From positions 1-64,000 of the forward strand of contig DASQEH010000173.1 in assembly GCA_035633755.1 (NCBI GenBank): DNA of 64,000 nucleotides. The letters run 5' to 3'. The position numbers and the translations under genes are program-made. Shown piece by piece: positions 27,680 through 36,638 of this stretch; position 1 is the stretch's first letter; each line of letters begins with the position of its first letter. The notes beneath the pieces are model-generated. The model did no database searches, was not told the origin of the DNA, and saw nothing but the letters and a program-made list of their open reading frames with translations. Source of the stretch: DASQEH01 sp035633755. Its GTDB lineage: Bacteria; Actinomycetota; Actinomycetes; Propionibacteriales; Nocardioidaceae.

Positions 27680-28513
27680 ATGCCCGAAGGTGACACCGTC
27701 TGGCTCACGGCTCACCGGCTGAATCGGGCCCTGAGCGGGAAGGTCCTCACCTTGAGCGACTTCCGCGTGCCTCAGCTGGCCGAAGTGGACCTGGCCGGTC
27801 GCACCGTCACCGAGACGCTCAGTCGCGGCAAGCACATCCTCACCCGGGTCGAGGACGTCACCGTTCACTCGCATCTCAAGATGGAAGGCTCGTGGCATAT
27901 CTACCGCCCAGGAACTGCCTGGCGCTCCGCAGCGTTCCAGGCCCGGGTCGTGCTCGCGACCACCGAGCGGCAGGTCGTCGGGTTCCGGTTGGGCGCCCTC
28001 GACGTTGTGCCCCGCGAGCAGGAGGACACCCTCGTAGGGCACCTAGGTCCGGACCTGCTCGGCCCGGACTGGTCACTCGAAGAGGCCCTGCGCCGATTGG
28101 GAACGCGGCCGGACATGCCCGTCGGCGAGGCGCTCCTTGACCAGCGGAACCTGGCTGGCATCGGGAACATGTACAAGGCCGAGGTCTGCTTCCTGCGTGG
28201 AGTGCATCCCGCGACCCCGCTCGGTCAGGTCGATGATCTTGGGCAGCTCGTGCGGCGTGCCCAGCAGCTCCTCGAACTCAACAAGTGGCGCGCGGAGCAG
28301 TCGACGACCGGCGACCTGCGGCGAGGTCACGAGCGCTGGGTCTACGGCCGCAAAGGCAAGCCCTGCCGGCGCTGCGGGACGCCGATCCGCCGCGAGACGT
28401 TCGCCGCGCTCATGGATGCGGAGCGACGTGCGACAGCACACGGCGGTGTCGAGGACCAGGCGCGAGAGAGCTACTGGTGTCCGAGCTGCCAGCCTGGGCC
28501 AGACAAGCGGTGA
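27680..28513 (+). CDS. nei2: Nei2-type DNA glycosylase/AP lyase (endonuclease VIII)
   Basis: The protein has 277 residues. The catalytic N terminus is PEGDT (Pro2 as Schiff-base nucleophile, Glu3), with a helix-two-turn-helix region (LLDQRNLAGIGNMYKAE) and a C-terminal zinc finger CRRCGTPIRRE ... CPSC. It excises oxidised pyrimidines. In actinobacteria Lhr and Nei2 are often neighbours, as here, suggesting a shared repair pathway. It converges on clgR with an 18-bp gap. Confidence 0.93.
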   Translation: MPEGDTVWLTAHRLNRALSGKVLTLSDFRVPQLAEVDLAGRTVTETLSRGKHILTRVEDVTVHSHLKMEGSWHIYRPGTAWRSAAFQARVVLATTERQVVGFRLGALDVVPREQEDTLVGHLGPDLLGPDWSLEEALRRLGTRPDMPVGEALLDQRNLAGIGNMYKAEVCFLRGVHPATPLGQVDDLGQLVRRAQQLLELNKWRAEQSTTGDLRRGHERWVYGRKGKPCRRCGTPIRRETFAALMDAERRATAHGGVEDQARESYWCPSCQPGPDKR

Positions 28514-28531
28514 CGCGCTGACGCGACGGGC

Positions 28532-28846
28532 TCAGGCGGCCACGTTGACGACATCGGCCGTGACATGGATGGGCGTGGCCAGAGGCAGAGCGGTGAGGTT
28601 CGCCACGGCGATCTCCTCGCGTGCCAACTCTCCGCTCACCTCGGACATCACTACCGACAAGGGCACGTCGAGCGCGGCACAGATCGCCGCCAAGCACTCC
28701 GAGGATGCCTCCTTCTGACCGCGTTCGATCTCAGAGATGTACCCGAGGCTGACCCTGGCTTCCGCCGAAACATCCCGCAGCGTCCTGCCCTGCGCCTGTC
28801 GTTGCTGCCGCAGAACCTCTCCGAGCAGCTGGCGAACCAGAATCAT
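28532..28846 (-). CDS. clgR: ClgR-type helix-turn-helix regulator
   Basis: The protein has 104 residues. An XRE-type HTH (about 14-68: EVLRQQRQAQGRTLRDVSAE, then ARVSLGYISEIERGQKEAS) matches ClgR, the activator of clp protease genes and, in some actinobacteria, of recA. The protein ends VNVAA; a C-terminal Ala-Ala is the feature by which Streptomyces ClgR and PopR are recognised for ClpP-dependent degradation. AGAGGGG precedes the ATG. The position downstream of cinA-pgsA is conserved. Confidence 0.92.
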   Translation of the reverse strand: MILVRQLLGEVLRQQRQAQGRTLRDVSAEARVSLGYISEIERGQKEASSECLAAICAALDVPLSVVMSEVSGELAREEIAVANLTALPLATPIHVTADVVNVAA

Positions 28847-29187
28847 GGGGCGCCCCTCTCGTGCGGTAGCCGACCGATGTCGCGTGGACGATGAGTGCCA
28901 CGTGCAGACCAGGCTACCCGCCCGCCGGGCTCATTGCCCTCGATCTCAGTCACAGGCCACCGACCACGCTCGAAGACCACATCACACCGCGCCTCCCTTT
29001 CCCGAACCAGCCTGCCGCTGTCAACACCCGTGCAGTCCGCGATGTTCCGCCGGGATGCTTGCTCAGCCAGACCTTGGTGTTCCCGATGGCGCGCTCACGA
29101 CGCCGGTGACAGAGGGACGAGCAGGAGCGGCCGGCATGCTGGACCGGCCGGGGACCAGTCCCACTGCCACCAAGCAACCGCCACCAG
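28847..29187. other. Non-coding stretch upstream of clgR
   Basis: About 340 bp separate the clgR start from the tandem repeats at 29188. It should hold the clgR promoter. A GGGGCGCCCC palindrome (28847-28856) lies directly before the clgR ATG on the minus strand. I found no convincing ClgR box (GTTCGC-N5-GCG type) and no credible gene. Confidence 0.5.
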
Positions 29188-29307
29188 CCACAGGATCGAT
29201 GGTGCCGGTCACTGCCGCCAAGCAACCGCCGCTAACCACAGGATCGATGGTGCCGGTCACTCAGCAAGCAGCGGCCGCCAGCCACAGGATCGATGGTGCC
29301 GGTCACT
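29188..29307. repeat. Three-copy tandem direct repeat at the 3' end of cinA
   Basis: Three identical 26-bp cores (CCACAGGATCGATGGTGCCG, then GTCACT) start at 29188, 29236 and 29282, giving periods of 48 and 46 bp; the segments between them are also similar (GCTTG/CAAGC and GGCGGC-type sequence). The copy at 29282-29307 includes the cinA stop codon, so the array appears to have grown from the end of that gene. Confidence 0.9.
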
Positions 29308-29773
29308 CAGCAAGCATCTGCGACAGCAGGAGCAATGCCGCTTCCACAGTGGCCACTCGGATCTCCTCACGTGTTCCCCGCAGGTGCAGTCCCTGCGTGC
29401 GAACGATTCTCGGACCCGCGACCGCGATGTACACCGTGCCCACCTCGTGACCCTCCTGGGGATCCGGCCCTGCTACACCGGTGGACGCCAGGGCCCAGTC
29501 GGACATGAAGACCGACGTTGCCCGAACGGCCATCGCATCTGCGCACTCTGAGGAGATGACCCCGTAGCTGTCGACGAGCGTCTTGTCGAGACCCAGCACC
29601 GCGACCTTCACGTCAGTCGCGTACGCGGCCAAACCACCCCTGAGCACCCGTGACGCGCCGGGTACCTGAGCCAGCGTGGCGGCGATCAGTCCACACGTGA
29701 GCGACTCCGCCGTTGCCACGGTGGCGCGTCGAGCAGCCAACATGTCGAGGGTGCGAACGGCCGCCTCGTTCAC
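29303..29773 (-). CDS. cinA: CinA-family nicotinamide-nucleotide amidohydrolase (PncC-like)
   Basis: The protein has 156 residues and consists of the CinA C-terminal domain only: TAESLTCGLIAATLAQVPGA with the catalytic Ser region, GGLAAYATDVK, and STGVAGPDPQEG. This domain deamidates nicotinamide mononucleotide to recycle pyridine nucleotides. The GTG start overlaps the pgsA stop by 4 bp, so it is coupled to pgsA. It sits between pgsA and clgR, as in Streptomyces. Confidence 0.93.
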   Translation of the reverse strand: MNEAAVRTLDMLAARRATVATAESLTCGLIAATLAQVPGASRVLRGGLAAYATDVKVAVLGLDKTLVDSYGVISSECADAMAVRATSVFMSDWALASTGVAGPDPQEGHEVGTVYIAVAGPRIVRTQGLHLRGTREEIRVATVEAALLLLSQMLAE

Positions 29774-30396
29774 GACGAGGAGGTCGTGGCTGCTGCTTGT
29801 CCTTCACGCCGCACCCTGGCAGCCTCACGGACGTAGTCGAGTCCCGTGGCCACGGTGCTCACCACCGCCGCAACCATGATGGCGACCGACACCCACCACA
29901 GGGCGGTTCCGATCTGCTCCCATTGCCCGCTGAGCTCGCGGAACGGCAGCAACATCCCGCACAGCGCCACCGCCTGAAGGGCTGTCTTGATCTTGCCGCC
30001 CCGGCTGGCCGGCATCACGCCGTAGCGGATGATCCACAGGCGCAGCACAGTGATGCCCCACTCCCGGCCGAGGACCAGGAGCGTCACCCACCACCACAGC
30101 TCACCGATGATGGACAACCCGACGAAGGCCATTCCGGTCAGTGCCTTGTCAGCGATGGGATCCATGAGCTTGCCGAAGTCGGTCACCAGGTTCCGCTTGC
30201 GCGCTATCTCTCCGTCGATCTTGTCGGTGAGGATGGCCACGGTGAAGATCACGAAGGCCCAGATGCGCAAGCTGGTGTCTTGGCCGTCGTCCATCAGCAG
30301 GACCCAGCCGAAAAGCGGAACCAACAGGATGCGCAGGGTGGTCAGCGCATTGGGGAGGTTCCAGTTGCTCGGCCTGGCCGCCAGCTTGTCCGGCAT
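29770..30396 (-). CDS. pgsA: CDP-diacylglycerol--glycerol-3-phosphate 3-phosphatidyltransferase
   Basis: The protein has 208 residues and about six membrane helices. The CDP-alcohol phosphotransferase motif DKIDGEIARKRNLVTDFGKL continues MDPIAD, giving the family pattern D-G-A-R-G-D-D. It makes phosphatidylglycerophosphate, or possibly another phospholipid, since actinobacterial paralogues are hard to tell apart by eye. I prefer the ATG at 30396; an upstream TTG at 30405 is less likely. The rimO stop lies 10 bp before it. Confidence 0.9.
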   Translation of the reverse strand: MPDKLAARPSNWNLPNALTTLRILLVPLFGWVLLMDDGQDTSLRIWAFVIFTVAILTDKIDGEIARKRNLVTDFGKLMDPIADKALTGMAFVGLSIIGELWWWVTLLVLGREWGITVLRLWIIRYGVMPASRGGKIKTALQAVALCGMLLPFRELSGQWEQIGTALWWVSVAIMVAAVVSTVATGLDYVREAARVRREGQAAATTSSS

Positions 30397-30406
30397 ATAG
30401 GACAAC

Positions 30407-31879
30407 CTATTGCTTCACGGCGACAGCGATCAGGTCGACACCCTCGGCATCGACCACTTCCGCGGTCACGAGGTCCCCGACGCAGACCGTTGGCGACGCA
30501 CCGGTGATGGTCGTCGTACCGTCGACCTCGGGTCCTTGGAAGTCGGCCCTGCCCTCGACCGTGCCGGCGTCCATCGTCTCGACGAGAACGTCGATCCGCT
30601 CGCCGATCCGCTCCTCGGCGCGCTGCGCGGTCAGCTGCTCGGCCAGCTCCGATACCAGCCGCACCCGTCGCTGGATCTCGTCCTCGTCGAGGTGCCCCGG
30701 TAGTCCCACTCCCTCGGTCCCGTCCTCGTCTGAGTACCCGAAGATGCCTACCGCGTCGAGCCGGGCCTCCACCAGGAAGTCGCAGAGCGTCTGCAGATCC
30801 GCATCCGTCTCGCCGGGGAACCCGACGATGAAGTTGCTTCGCGCGCCGGCCCGCGGAGCGCGATCCCTGACCTGCTGGAGGAGCTTCAGGAACTCGTCGC
30901 CGTCCCCGAACCGCCGCATGCGCCGCAACACCGTGCCCGCGGCATGTTGGAACGACAGGTCGAAGTAGTCCGCCACCGCGGGAGCCGACACCATTGCGTC
31001 GACCAGGCTGAGACGAGTCTCCGCGGGCTGCAGGTAGGAGACCCGTACCCGCAACACACCGTCGATCTCGCCCAGCGACGGCAACAGCGTCTCCAACAGA
31101 CGCAGGTCGCCGAGATCCTTTCCATAGGATGTCGAGTTCTCACTGACCAGCAACAGCTCACGCACCCCCTGGTCTGCCAGCCAGCGCGCCTCGCTGACCA
31201 CCTCATGAGGGTGGCGCGATACGAACGATCCCCTGAAGCTGGGGATGGCGCAGAAGGTACACCGCCGATCGCAGCCAGAGGCGATCTTGAGAGGAGCCAT
31301 GGGGCCTGGATCAAGCCGCCTGCGCACCGCGCGGGGTCCACTGGCGGGGGCAATGTCGAGGGGCAGGTCGGGGGCCGACTGCCCGTGACCCGGAAGCGAC
31401 ACCGACTGCGCTTCTCTGTCGACGGGCGAGATGGGGAGCAACGCCCGGCGATCCGTGGGGGTGTGCGCGTGGTGCGGCACTCCGGCCAGTATCGAGCGAA
31501 GCCGATCGGAGATGTCGGGGTAGTCGTCGAAGCCCAGGACCGCGTCAGCCTCTGGAAGTGCCGAGGCCAGTTGACTGCCGTATCTCTCGGCAAGGCATCC
31601 GACGGCTACCACCGCCTTTGCGGCTCCCCCGTTCTTCAGGTCCGAAGCTTCGAGCAGCGCGTCGACGGAGTCCTTCTTGGCCGCTTCCACGAAGCCGCAG
31701 GTGTTCACGACCACGAGCTCGGCAAGCTCGGCGTCATCGACGAGCCGGAAGCCGCCGTCGCCGAGCCGCCCGGCGAGCTCCTCGGAATCGACGTCGTTGC
31801 GGGCGCAGCCCAGCGTCACCAGAGCCACGGTTGGCGCGTCGGAGGGCACCGCCGACGCCGATGGAGAGGCAGTGGTCAT
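30407..31879 (-). CDS. rimO: RimO, ribosomal protein S12 methylthiotransferase
   Basis: About 490 residues from the ATG at 31879. Radical-SAM methylthiotransferase: UPF0004 domain with VALVTLGCARNDVDSEELAG and NTCGFVEAAK, cluster CDRRCTFCAIPSFRG, and a C-terminal TRAM domain. It thiomethylates an Asp of ribosomal protein S12. The frame is open 50 residues further upstream (to 32029) with in-frame starts, but that part is low-complexity. An insertion of roughly 40 residues lies between the UPF0004 domain and the radical-SAM core. Confidence 0.92.
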   Translation of the reverse strand: MTTASPSASAVPSDAPTVALVTLGCARNDVDSEELAGRLGDGGFRLVDDAELAELVVVNTCGFVEAAKKDSVDALLEASDLKNGGAAKAVVAVGCLAERYGSQLASALPEADAVLGFDDYPDISDRLRSILAGVPHHAHTPTDRRALLPISPVDREAQSVSLPGHGQSAPDLPLDIAPASGPRAVRRRLDPGPMAPLKIASGCDRRCTFCAIPSFRGSFVSRHPHEVVSEARWLADQGVRELLLVSENSTSYGKDLGDLRLLETLLPSLGEIDGVLRVRVSYLQPAETRLSLVDAMVSAPAVADYFDLSFQHAAGTVLRRMRRFGDGDEFLKLLQQVRDRAPRAGARSNFIVGFPGETDADLQTLCDFLVEARLDAVGIFGYSDEDGTEGVGLPGHLDEDEIQRRVRLVSELAEQLTAQRAEERIGERIDVLVETMDAGTVEGRADFQGPEVDGTTTITGASPTVCVGDLVTAEVVDAEGVDLIAVAVKQ

Positions 31880-32159
31880 GGCAGATGGAGGGGCAGCCGG
31901 CGACACCTGTTGCCGCGGATGACCCGCAAGGAGGTCGACAGTCGACGACGAAGCGCCGGCAACCGGCTGGGTGGCAATACGGTTCGTGGAGCTCATGAGG
32001 TTGCACCAGTATGCCGGGTAGCCCGCCACGCCCCCAACATCAGCGCACCTGCCCGTCCCTCGGCTCCATCGGAGCGGTCGGTCAAGCCGTCACAGCTGGC
32101 GTCGACGCGGCCACGGAGTCACAGGCCTGCGGTCACGCAGCTCGAACCGGTCCCGTGCT

Positions 32160-34007
32160 TCACCGCCGGTCCGGAGCCTGTGACGCCCGAACGACCCGGT
32201 GCCCAGGCAGGCCGGCTACGCCCACGTACCCGAGGTACTTGCCTCGGACGCTGAGGCTGATGACGCCACCGTCCGCAGCGCGCACCCGAAGCGGCGCCTC
32301 GCCCGAGAACTTCTGCCCTGCACCGTCGGACAGCACCCCCCGGAACAAGACCGAGCGCGACCCGTCCATCACCACGACTCTCGACGAGCCGCCGGATGCC
32401 GACACCATCACCTGTGCCTGCGCCCGCGCCGCACCACCACCGTCGTCCCGAGGCTCCGGGGAGCGCGGTTCTGGCGGAGTGAGTCCTGTCTGCTTGAAGG
32501 TGGGACCGAGCTGTGTCGGACCCACACCTTGCCGCTCGGACGCTGGGTCGTCGCCAGCGAAGTACGCCGCGCCTCCCCAGACGAGCATGAGCAGCACCAC
32601 GGTTCCGATCAGAGCACCCCTTCTGCCGCGAGTATCGTCCTTCACGGAGCCTCTCGCACGTGTCGCTAACTCCACCTCGAAGACGTCGCGGGCATTGATC
32701 GGCGAGGCGGCGAAGTGGTCGTCGTATGCCGTGAGGAGTGGCGCTGCGTCGATACCCAGGACTCGGGCCAGCATGCGCAGGTGGCCCTTGGCGTAGAAGT
32801 CGCCACCACAGGGAGCGAAGTCGTCAACCTCGATGGCCTCGATGACGGACGGACGGATGCGCGTGCGCGCGGCGAGCTCGTCGACCGTCAACCCCAGGGT
32901 GGCACGCGCCCTGACGAGCTGGCCTCCGATGATGGTCTCCGTCACTTGCTCGGTCGCGGGGGCTGCCTCCTCGGGGGCAGCCTGCTGAACCGGTACGCCA
33001 ACCGGTGGAGCAGTCCTGACCTTCTGCATGGCCTGCAGCGACAGATCGGTGGTGGAGTCGATGATGAGGGCGATGTTGCTGGACCCGACATGGGGTTCCT
33101 CGGTCAGCGTTGCTGTCTGCGACGCCACGGGAACGTCGGAGGCGGGCTGGCCGTTGGTCTGCCCCGACCCCGAGCCGGAGTCAGGGGTGTTCGCGAGAGC
33201 CGATGCGCCAAGCGTCGCGGCCTCGCGGCGAAGAGGAAGGGTGACGTCGGCTCGGCGCGCCGAGGTGGACTTGTAGGCGACCGTCGTCGTGGCACCGTTC
33301 GTCGACACCCCGTTGGGGCGGGCCGGGAACAACCTGCGCCGAGGACGCGGGACAGAACTGCCGCCCGCGCTCGAGTGGCGGCCCGCCGAGTCCGGAGGTG
33401 CCTCGGGGATCACCTGCCATCCGTCGCTGAACCCACCGAACATCGGCGACACCTCGACCGTAGGCTCGGGCTCGCGTTCTTCGCCGTCTCGCAGGATCAC
33501 CTCGGCGCGACCGGCGGCCAGCCGCTCCAACGACCCTTTGAGGTCGGAGGTGGACGCCGACGTCGACAGCCCGAACGGTGCGACGAGCGCGGCGTCGTAC
33601 AGCCAGCGGTTGAGTACCGCCGCCCAACGCGATCGTCTGCCCGTGCCGTTCAGCCGCGTGACTGCCGGAGCTGCGTTGACGATCACCTGACCGTCGCGCA
33701 GCCAGCCGCGTTCCTCGACCTCGACCGAGTCGATCGACTCCCACGCCACACCGGTCCATGCCGCACCCAGCCGTATCCGCAGGCCTGTGCTGTCGGCCAC
33801 CAGCACGGGGGTCCGTGCATCGACCCAGGCGAAGCAGTAGCACAGTGCGATGACCCCGAGCAGGATGGCGACGAACAGGTCGCCTGATCCTGCGGTGGCC
33901 GAGAACCGCCACGCATAGCCCGCCGCCAACATCGCCGCGGTCAGCGCAATCGCCGCCATCACAGCAGCACGCCGACGCACCACCACGTCGGCCGTGTCCT
34001 CAACCAT
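32160..34007 (-). CDS. RodZ-like membrane protein with HTH and DUF4115 domains
   Basis: The protein has 615 residues. Two N-terminal membrane helices (about 14-32 and 42-60) precede a PH-like segment, and a long low-complexity linker (about 200-345) follows. Then come a RodZ-type HTH_25 domain (about 366-430, RARATLGLTVDELAARTRIR), one transmembrane helix (about 477-497) and an extracellular DUF4115 domain. Classical RodZ links MreB to the elongation machinery. The extra N-terminal membrane module makes this larger than a standard RodZ. The ATG shares one base with the ftsK stop (TAATG). Confidence 0.85.
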   Translation of the reverse strand: MVEDTADVVVRRRAAVMAAIALTAAMLAAGYAWRFSATAGSGDLFVAILLGVIALCYCFAWVDARTPVLVADSTGLRIRLGAAWTGVAWESIDSVEVEERGWLRDGQVIVNAAPAVTRLNGTGRRSRWAAVLNRWLYDAALVAPFGLSTSASTSDLKGSLERLAAGRAEVILRDGEEREPEPTVEVSPMFGGFSDGWQVIPEAPPDSAGRHSSAGGSSVPRPRRRLFPARPNGVSTNGATTTVAYKSTSARRADVTLPLRREAATLGASALANTPDSGSGSGQTNGQPASDVPVASQTATLTEEPHVGSSNIALIIDSTTDLSLQAMQKVRTAPPVGVPVQQAAPEEAAPATEQVTETIIGGQLVRARATLGLTVDELAARTRIRPSVIEAIEVDDFAPCGGDFYAKGHLRMLARVLGIDAAPLLTAYDDHFAASPINARDVFEVELATRARGSVKDDTRGRRGALIGTVVLLMLVWGGAAYFAGDDPASERQGVGPTQLGPTFKQTGLTPPEPRSPEPRDDGGGAARAQAQVMVSASGGSSRVVVMDGSRSVLFRGVLSDGAGQKFSGEAPLRVRAADGGVISLSVRGKYLGYVGVAGLPGHRVVRASQAPDRR

Positions 34008-36529
34008 TACTCCCCCTGAAGCGATGCGATGACGTCGTCGAGGTCATCGGGCTTGATAAGCACGTCACGTGCTTTCGAGCCCTCTGACGGTCCGACGATG
34101 CCGCGACTCTCGAGGATGTCCATCAAGCGCCCCGCCTTTGCGAACCCTACGCGGAGTTTGCGTTGCAGCATGGAGGTTGAGCCGAACTGGGTCGTGACGA
34201 CGAGCTCCACCGCCTGACAGACCAGGTCCAGGTCGTCGCCGATGTCGTCGTCGAGGTCGCGCCGGGACTGCTGAGGAACCGTGACATCGTCGCGGTAGGT
34301 CGGCTGAAGCTGTTGCTTGCAGTGGCTGACGACCTTCTTTATTTCCTCCTCTGTGACCCAGGCTCCCTGCACGCGGGCAGGCTTGCTGGCACCCATCGGC
34401 AAGAAGAGCCCGTCGCCCTTGCCGACGAGCTTCTCGGCGCCGGGCTGGTCAAGGATCACCCGGCTGTCGGCCAGCGATGACGTGGCGAAGGCGAGCCGAC
34501 TCGGCACGTTCGCCTTGATCAGGCCCGTGACGACGTCGACCGACGGGCGCTGGGTCGCGAGGACCAGATGGATGCCTGCGGCCCGCGCGAGCTGAGTGAT
34601 GCGCACGACGCAGTCCTCGACGTCGCGCGGCGCCACCATCATCAGATCGGCCAGCTCGTCGACGATGATGACGAGATACGGGTAGGGCGTCAGCACTCGC
34701 TCGCTGCCGGGCGGCACCTTGACCGCCCCGCTGCGTACCGCCTTGTTGAAGTCGTCCACATGCCGGAAACCGAAGTTGGCTAGATCGTCATAGCGAAGAT
34801 CCATCTCGCGGACCACCCACTGAAGCGCCTCAGCCGCCTTCTTCGGGCTGGTGATGATCGGCGTGATGAGGTGGGGAATCCCCTCGTACGCCGTCAGCTC
34901 GACCCTCTTGGGATCGATCATGATCATCCGGACCTCATCGGGCGTGGAGCGCATCAGCAGCGAGCAGATCATCGAGTTGATGAAGCTCGACTTGCCCGAC
35001 CCAGTGGCGCCTGCGACCAGCAGGTGCGGCATTTTGGCGAGGTTGGCGACGACGAAACCGCCTTCGACGTCCTTGCCCAACCCGACGACCGTGGGATGCG
35101 ACTGGTTCCGGGACTGGCTGGCCCGCAGGACGTCTCCCAAAGACACGATCTCGGCGTCGATATTGGGGATCTCGACGCCGATCGCCGACTTGCCCGGGAT
35201 GGGGGACAGAATGCGAACGTCGGCACTGGCCACGGCATAGGCGATGTTGCGGCTGAGCGCCGTGACCTTCTCCACCTTCACGGCAGGACCGAGCTCGACC
35301 TCGTAGCGGGTCACGGTCGGCCCGCGGGTGTAGCCGGTGATCTGAGCGTCGATGCCGAACTGCTCGAGCACCTCGGTCAACCGGTCGACGATGGCATCAG
35401 AAGCTGTCGACCGCGCCTTGTGCACGCTTCCCGGCTTCAGCACCTCGTTGCCCGGCAAGCTGTAGGAGATGTTGCCCGACAGGCTGAGTTGCTCAACGCG
35501 CTGTGGGAGGGGGGTGTGCGGTGGCGGCTCGAGCGGACCGTCCTCGTCGACCGCCTGCGGATTCGCGTCTCGCGCTGCGGCTTCTCGGTACTCCGCGGTA
35601 CTCGCGCCGGCGGGCTGCGGACCGTCGTCGCCGGGCGCCATGGTGGCAACGCGTCGCCGACGGCTGACCCGGTTCAGCGGGGTGGTGTCCGGTGGTTGTG
35701 TCGCACTGTGCTCGTCGCCGGTGAGCCCTTCGGTCGCGTGGCTCCGGCCGAGCACCCGGTCTCGCAGCTCAGCCAGACGCGCAGGGATGCGGTACACAGG
35801 CGTGGCGGTGACGACGAGTACTCCGAAGATCGTGAGCAGCACGAGCAGCGGTGCGGCGATGAAGGTGCTCCTGAACAGGTCGAAGATGAGGGCTGACCCC
35901 ACATAGCCGACCGCTCCCCCGGCCTCGCCCATGGCAGCCATGCCATCTCGGGGCCTCGGCAAGCCGTGCCCGAGGTGGATGAGGCCGAGCACCCCGAGCG
36001 AGATGGCGAGCCATCCGATGACCGGCCGCCCGGAGGGCCCGTTGAGGTCGGGTCGGCGCATCAGGCGCCAGGCGGCAGCCAGCAGCAGCAGCGGGAGGGC
36101 GTAGGCCGCCACTCCGACCGTTCCCTCGACCACGGCCCGGGTGGCCTCTGCGACGTCCCCGGGAAGTCGCCACCAGACGGTGGCGGCCACCACGACAGCG
36201 ATCCCGACCAGCGCCAGTCCCGCGCCGTCGCGGCGGTGCTCGGGATCGAGCTCGCGCGTGACCGAGCCGACCCGGCGCACCAGGGCGCCGATGAGGTGTG
36301 CGATGCCGAGCCAGACGGCGGCTAGCCCGCGCGCGAGACCGGAGGCGAGACGCGTGATGAGGCCGGGTCCGCGACGGGCCGACGACCCGCTTCTAACGGC
36401 AGCCGTCGAGCGCCGCTTCGAGGCGCCCGACGACGGCTTGGTCCGTGCCCGGGATGACCCGGCCCGCGTACTCCCCGTGGCGGTCGCCCGCGAGCGTGAC
36501 CGCGACGAGGAAGAGGTGCGGGTCGCCAT
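34007..36529 (-). CDS. ftsK: FtsK/SpoIIIE DNA translocase
   Basis: The protein has 840 residues from the ATG at 36529. A Ser/Arg-rich N terminus and four transmembrane helices (about 60-255) are followed by a linker, the alpha-beta motor domain (Walker A AGATGSGKSS, Walker B VIIVDELADLMM) and a C-terminal gamma winged helix (about 770-835) that reads KOPS-like sequences. It pumps chromosomal DNA through the closing septum and activates XerCD recombination at dif. The open frame extends further upstream, but only antisense to the neighbouring acetyltransferase gene. Confidence 0.95.
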   Translation of the reverse strand: MATRTSSSSRSRSRATATGSTRAGSSRARTKPSSGASKRRSTAAVRSGSSARRGPGLITRLASGLARGLAAVWLGIAHLIGALVRRVGSVTRELDPEHRRDGAGLALVGIAVVVAATVWWRLPGDVAEATRAVVEGTVGVAAYALPLLLLAAAWRLMRRPDLNGPSGRPVIGWLAISLGVLGLIHLGHGLPRPRDGMAAMGEAGGAVGYVGSALIFDLFRSTFIAAPLLVLLTIFGVLVVTATPVYRIPARLAELRDRVLGRSHATEGLTGDEHSATQPPDTTPLNRVSRRRRVATMAPGDDGPQPAGASTAEYREAAARDANPQAVDEDGPLEPPPHTPLPQRVEQLSLSGNISYSLPGNEVLKPGSVHKARSTASDAIVDRLTEVLEQFGIDAQITGYTRGPTVTRYEVELGPAVKVEKVTALSRNIAYAVASADVRILSPIPGKSAIGVEIPNIDAEIVSLGDVLRASQSRNQSHPTVVGLGKDVEGGFVVANLAKMPHLLVAGATGSGKSSFINSMICSLLMRSTPDEVRMIMIDPKRVELTAYEGIPHLITPIITSPKKAAEALQWVVREMDLRYDDLANFGFRHVDDFNKAVRSGAVKVPPGSERVLTPYPYLVIIVDELADLMMVAPRDVEDCVVRITQLARAAGIHLVLATQRPSVDVVTGLIKANVPSRLAFATSSLADSRVILDQPGAEKLVGKGDGLFLPMGASKPARVQGAWVTEEEIKKVVSHCKQQLQPTYRDDVTVPQQSRRDLDDDIGDDLDLVCQAVELVVTTQFGSTSMLQRKLRVGFAKAGRLMDILESRGIVGPSEGSKARDVLIKPDDLDDVIASLQGE

Positions 36530-36638
36530 GGGCCGACGGTACGTGATAGGCACACCAGTCTCACGCGTAACACGCGTCTCCGGGCTCGTTACTGCCCCAC
36601 GCGAGGCTGGGCGGCTCGGGCCTGCGTGTCGCCAGAGG

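Noticed and set aside
30944..32254. Long forward frame antisense to rimO
   Set aside because: rimO catalytic motifs occupy the region in the minus frame; no similarity in the forward product.
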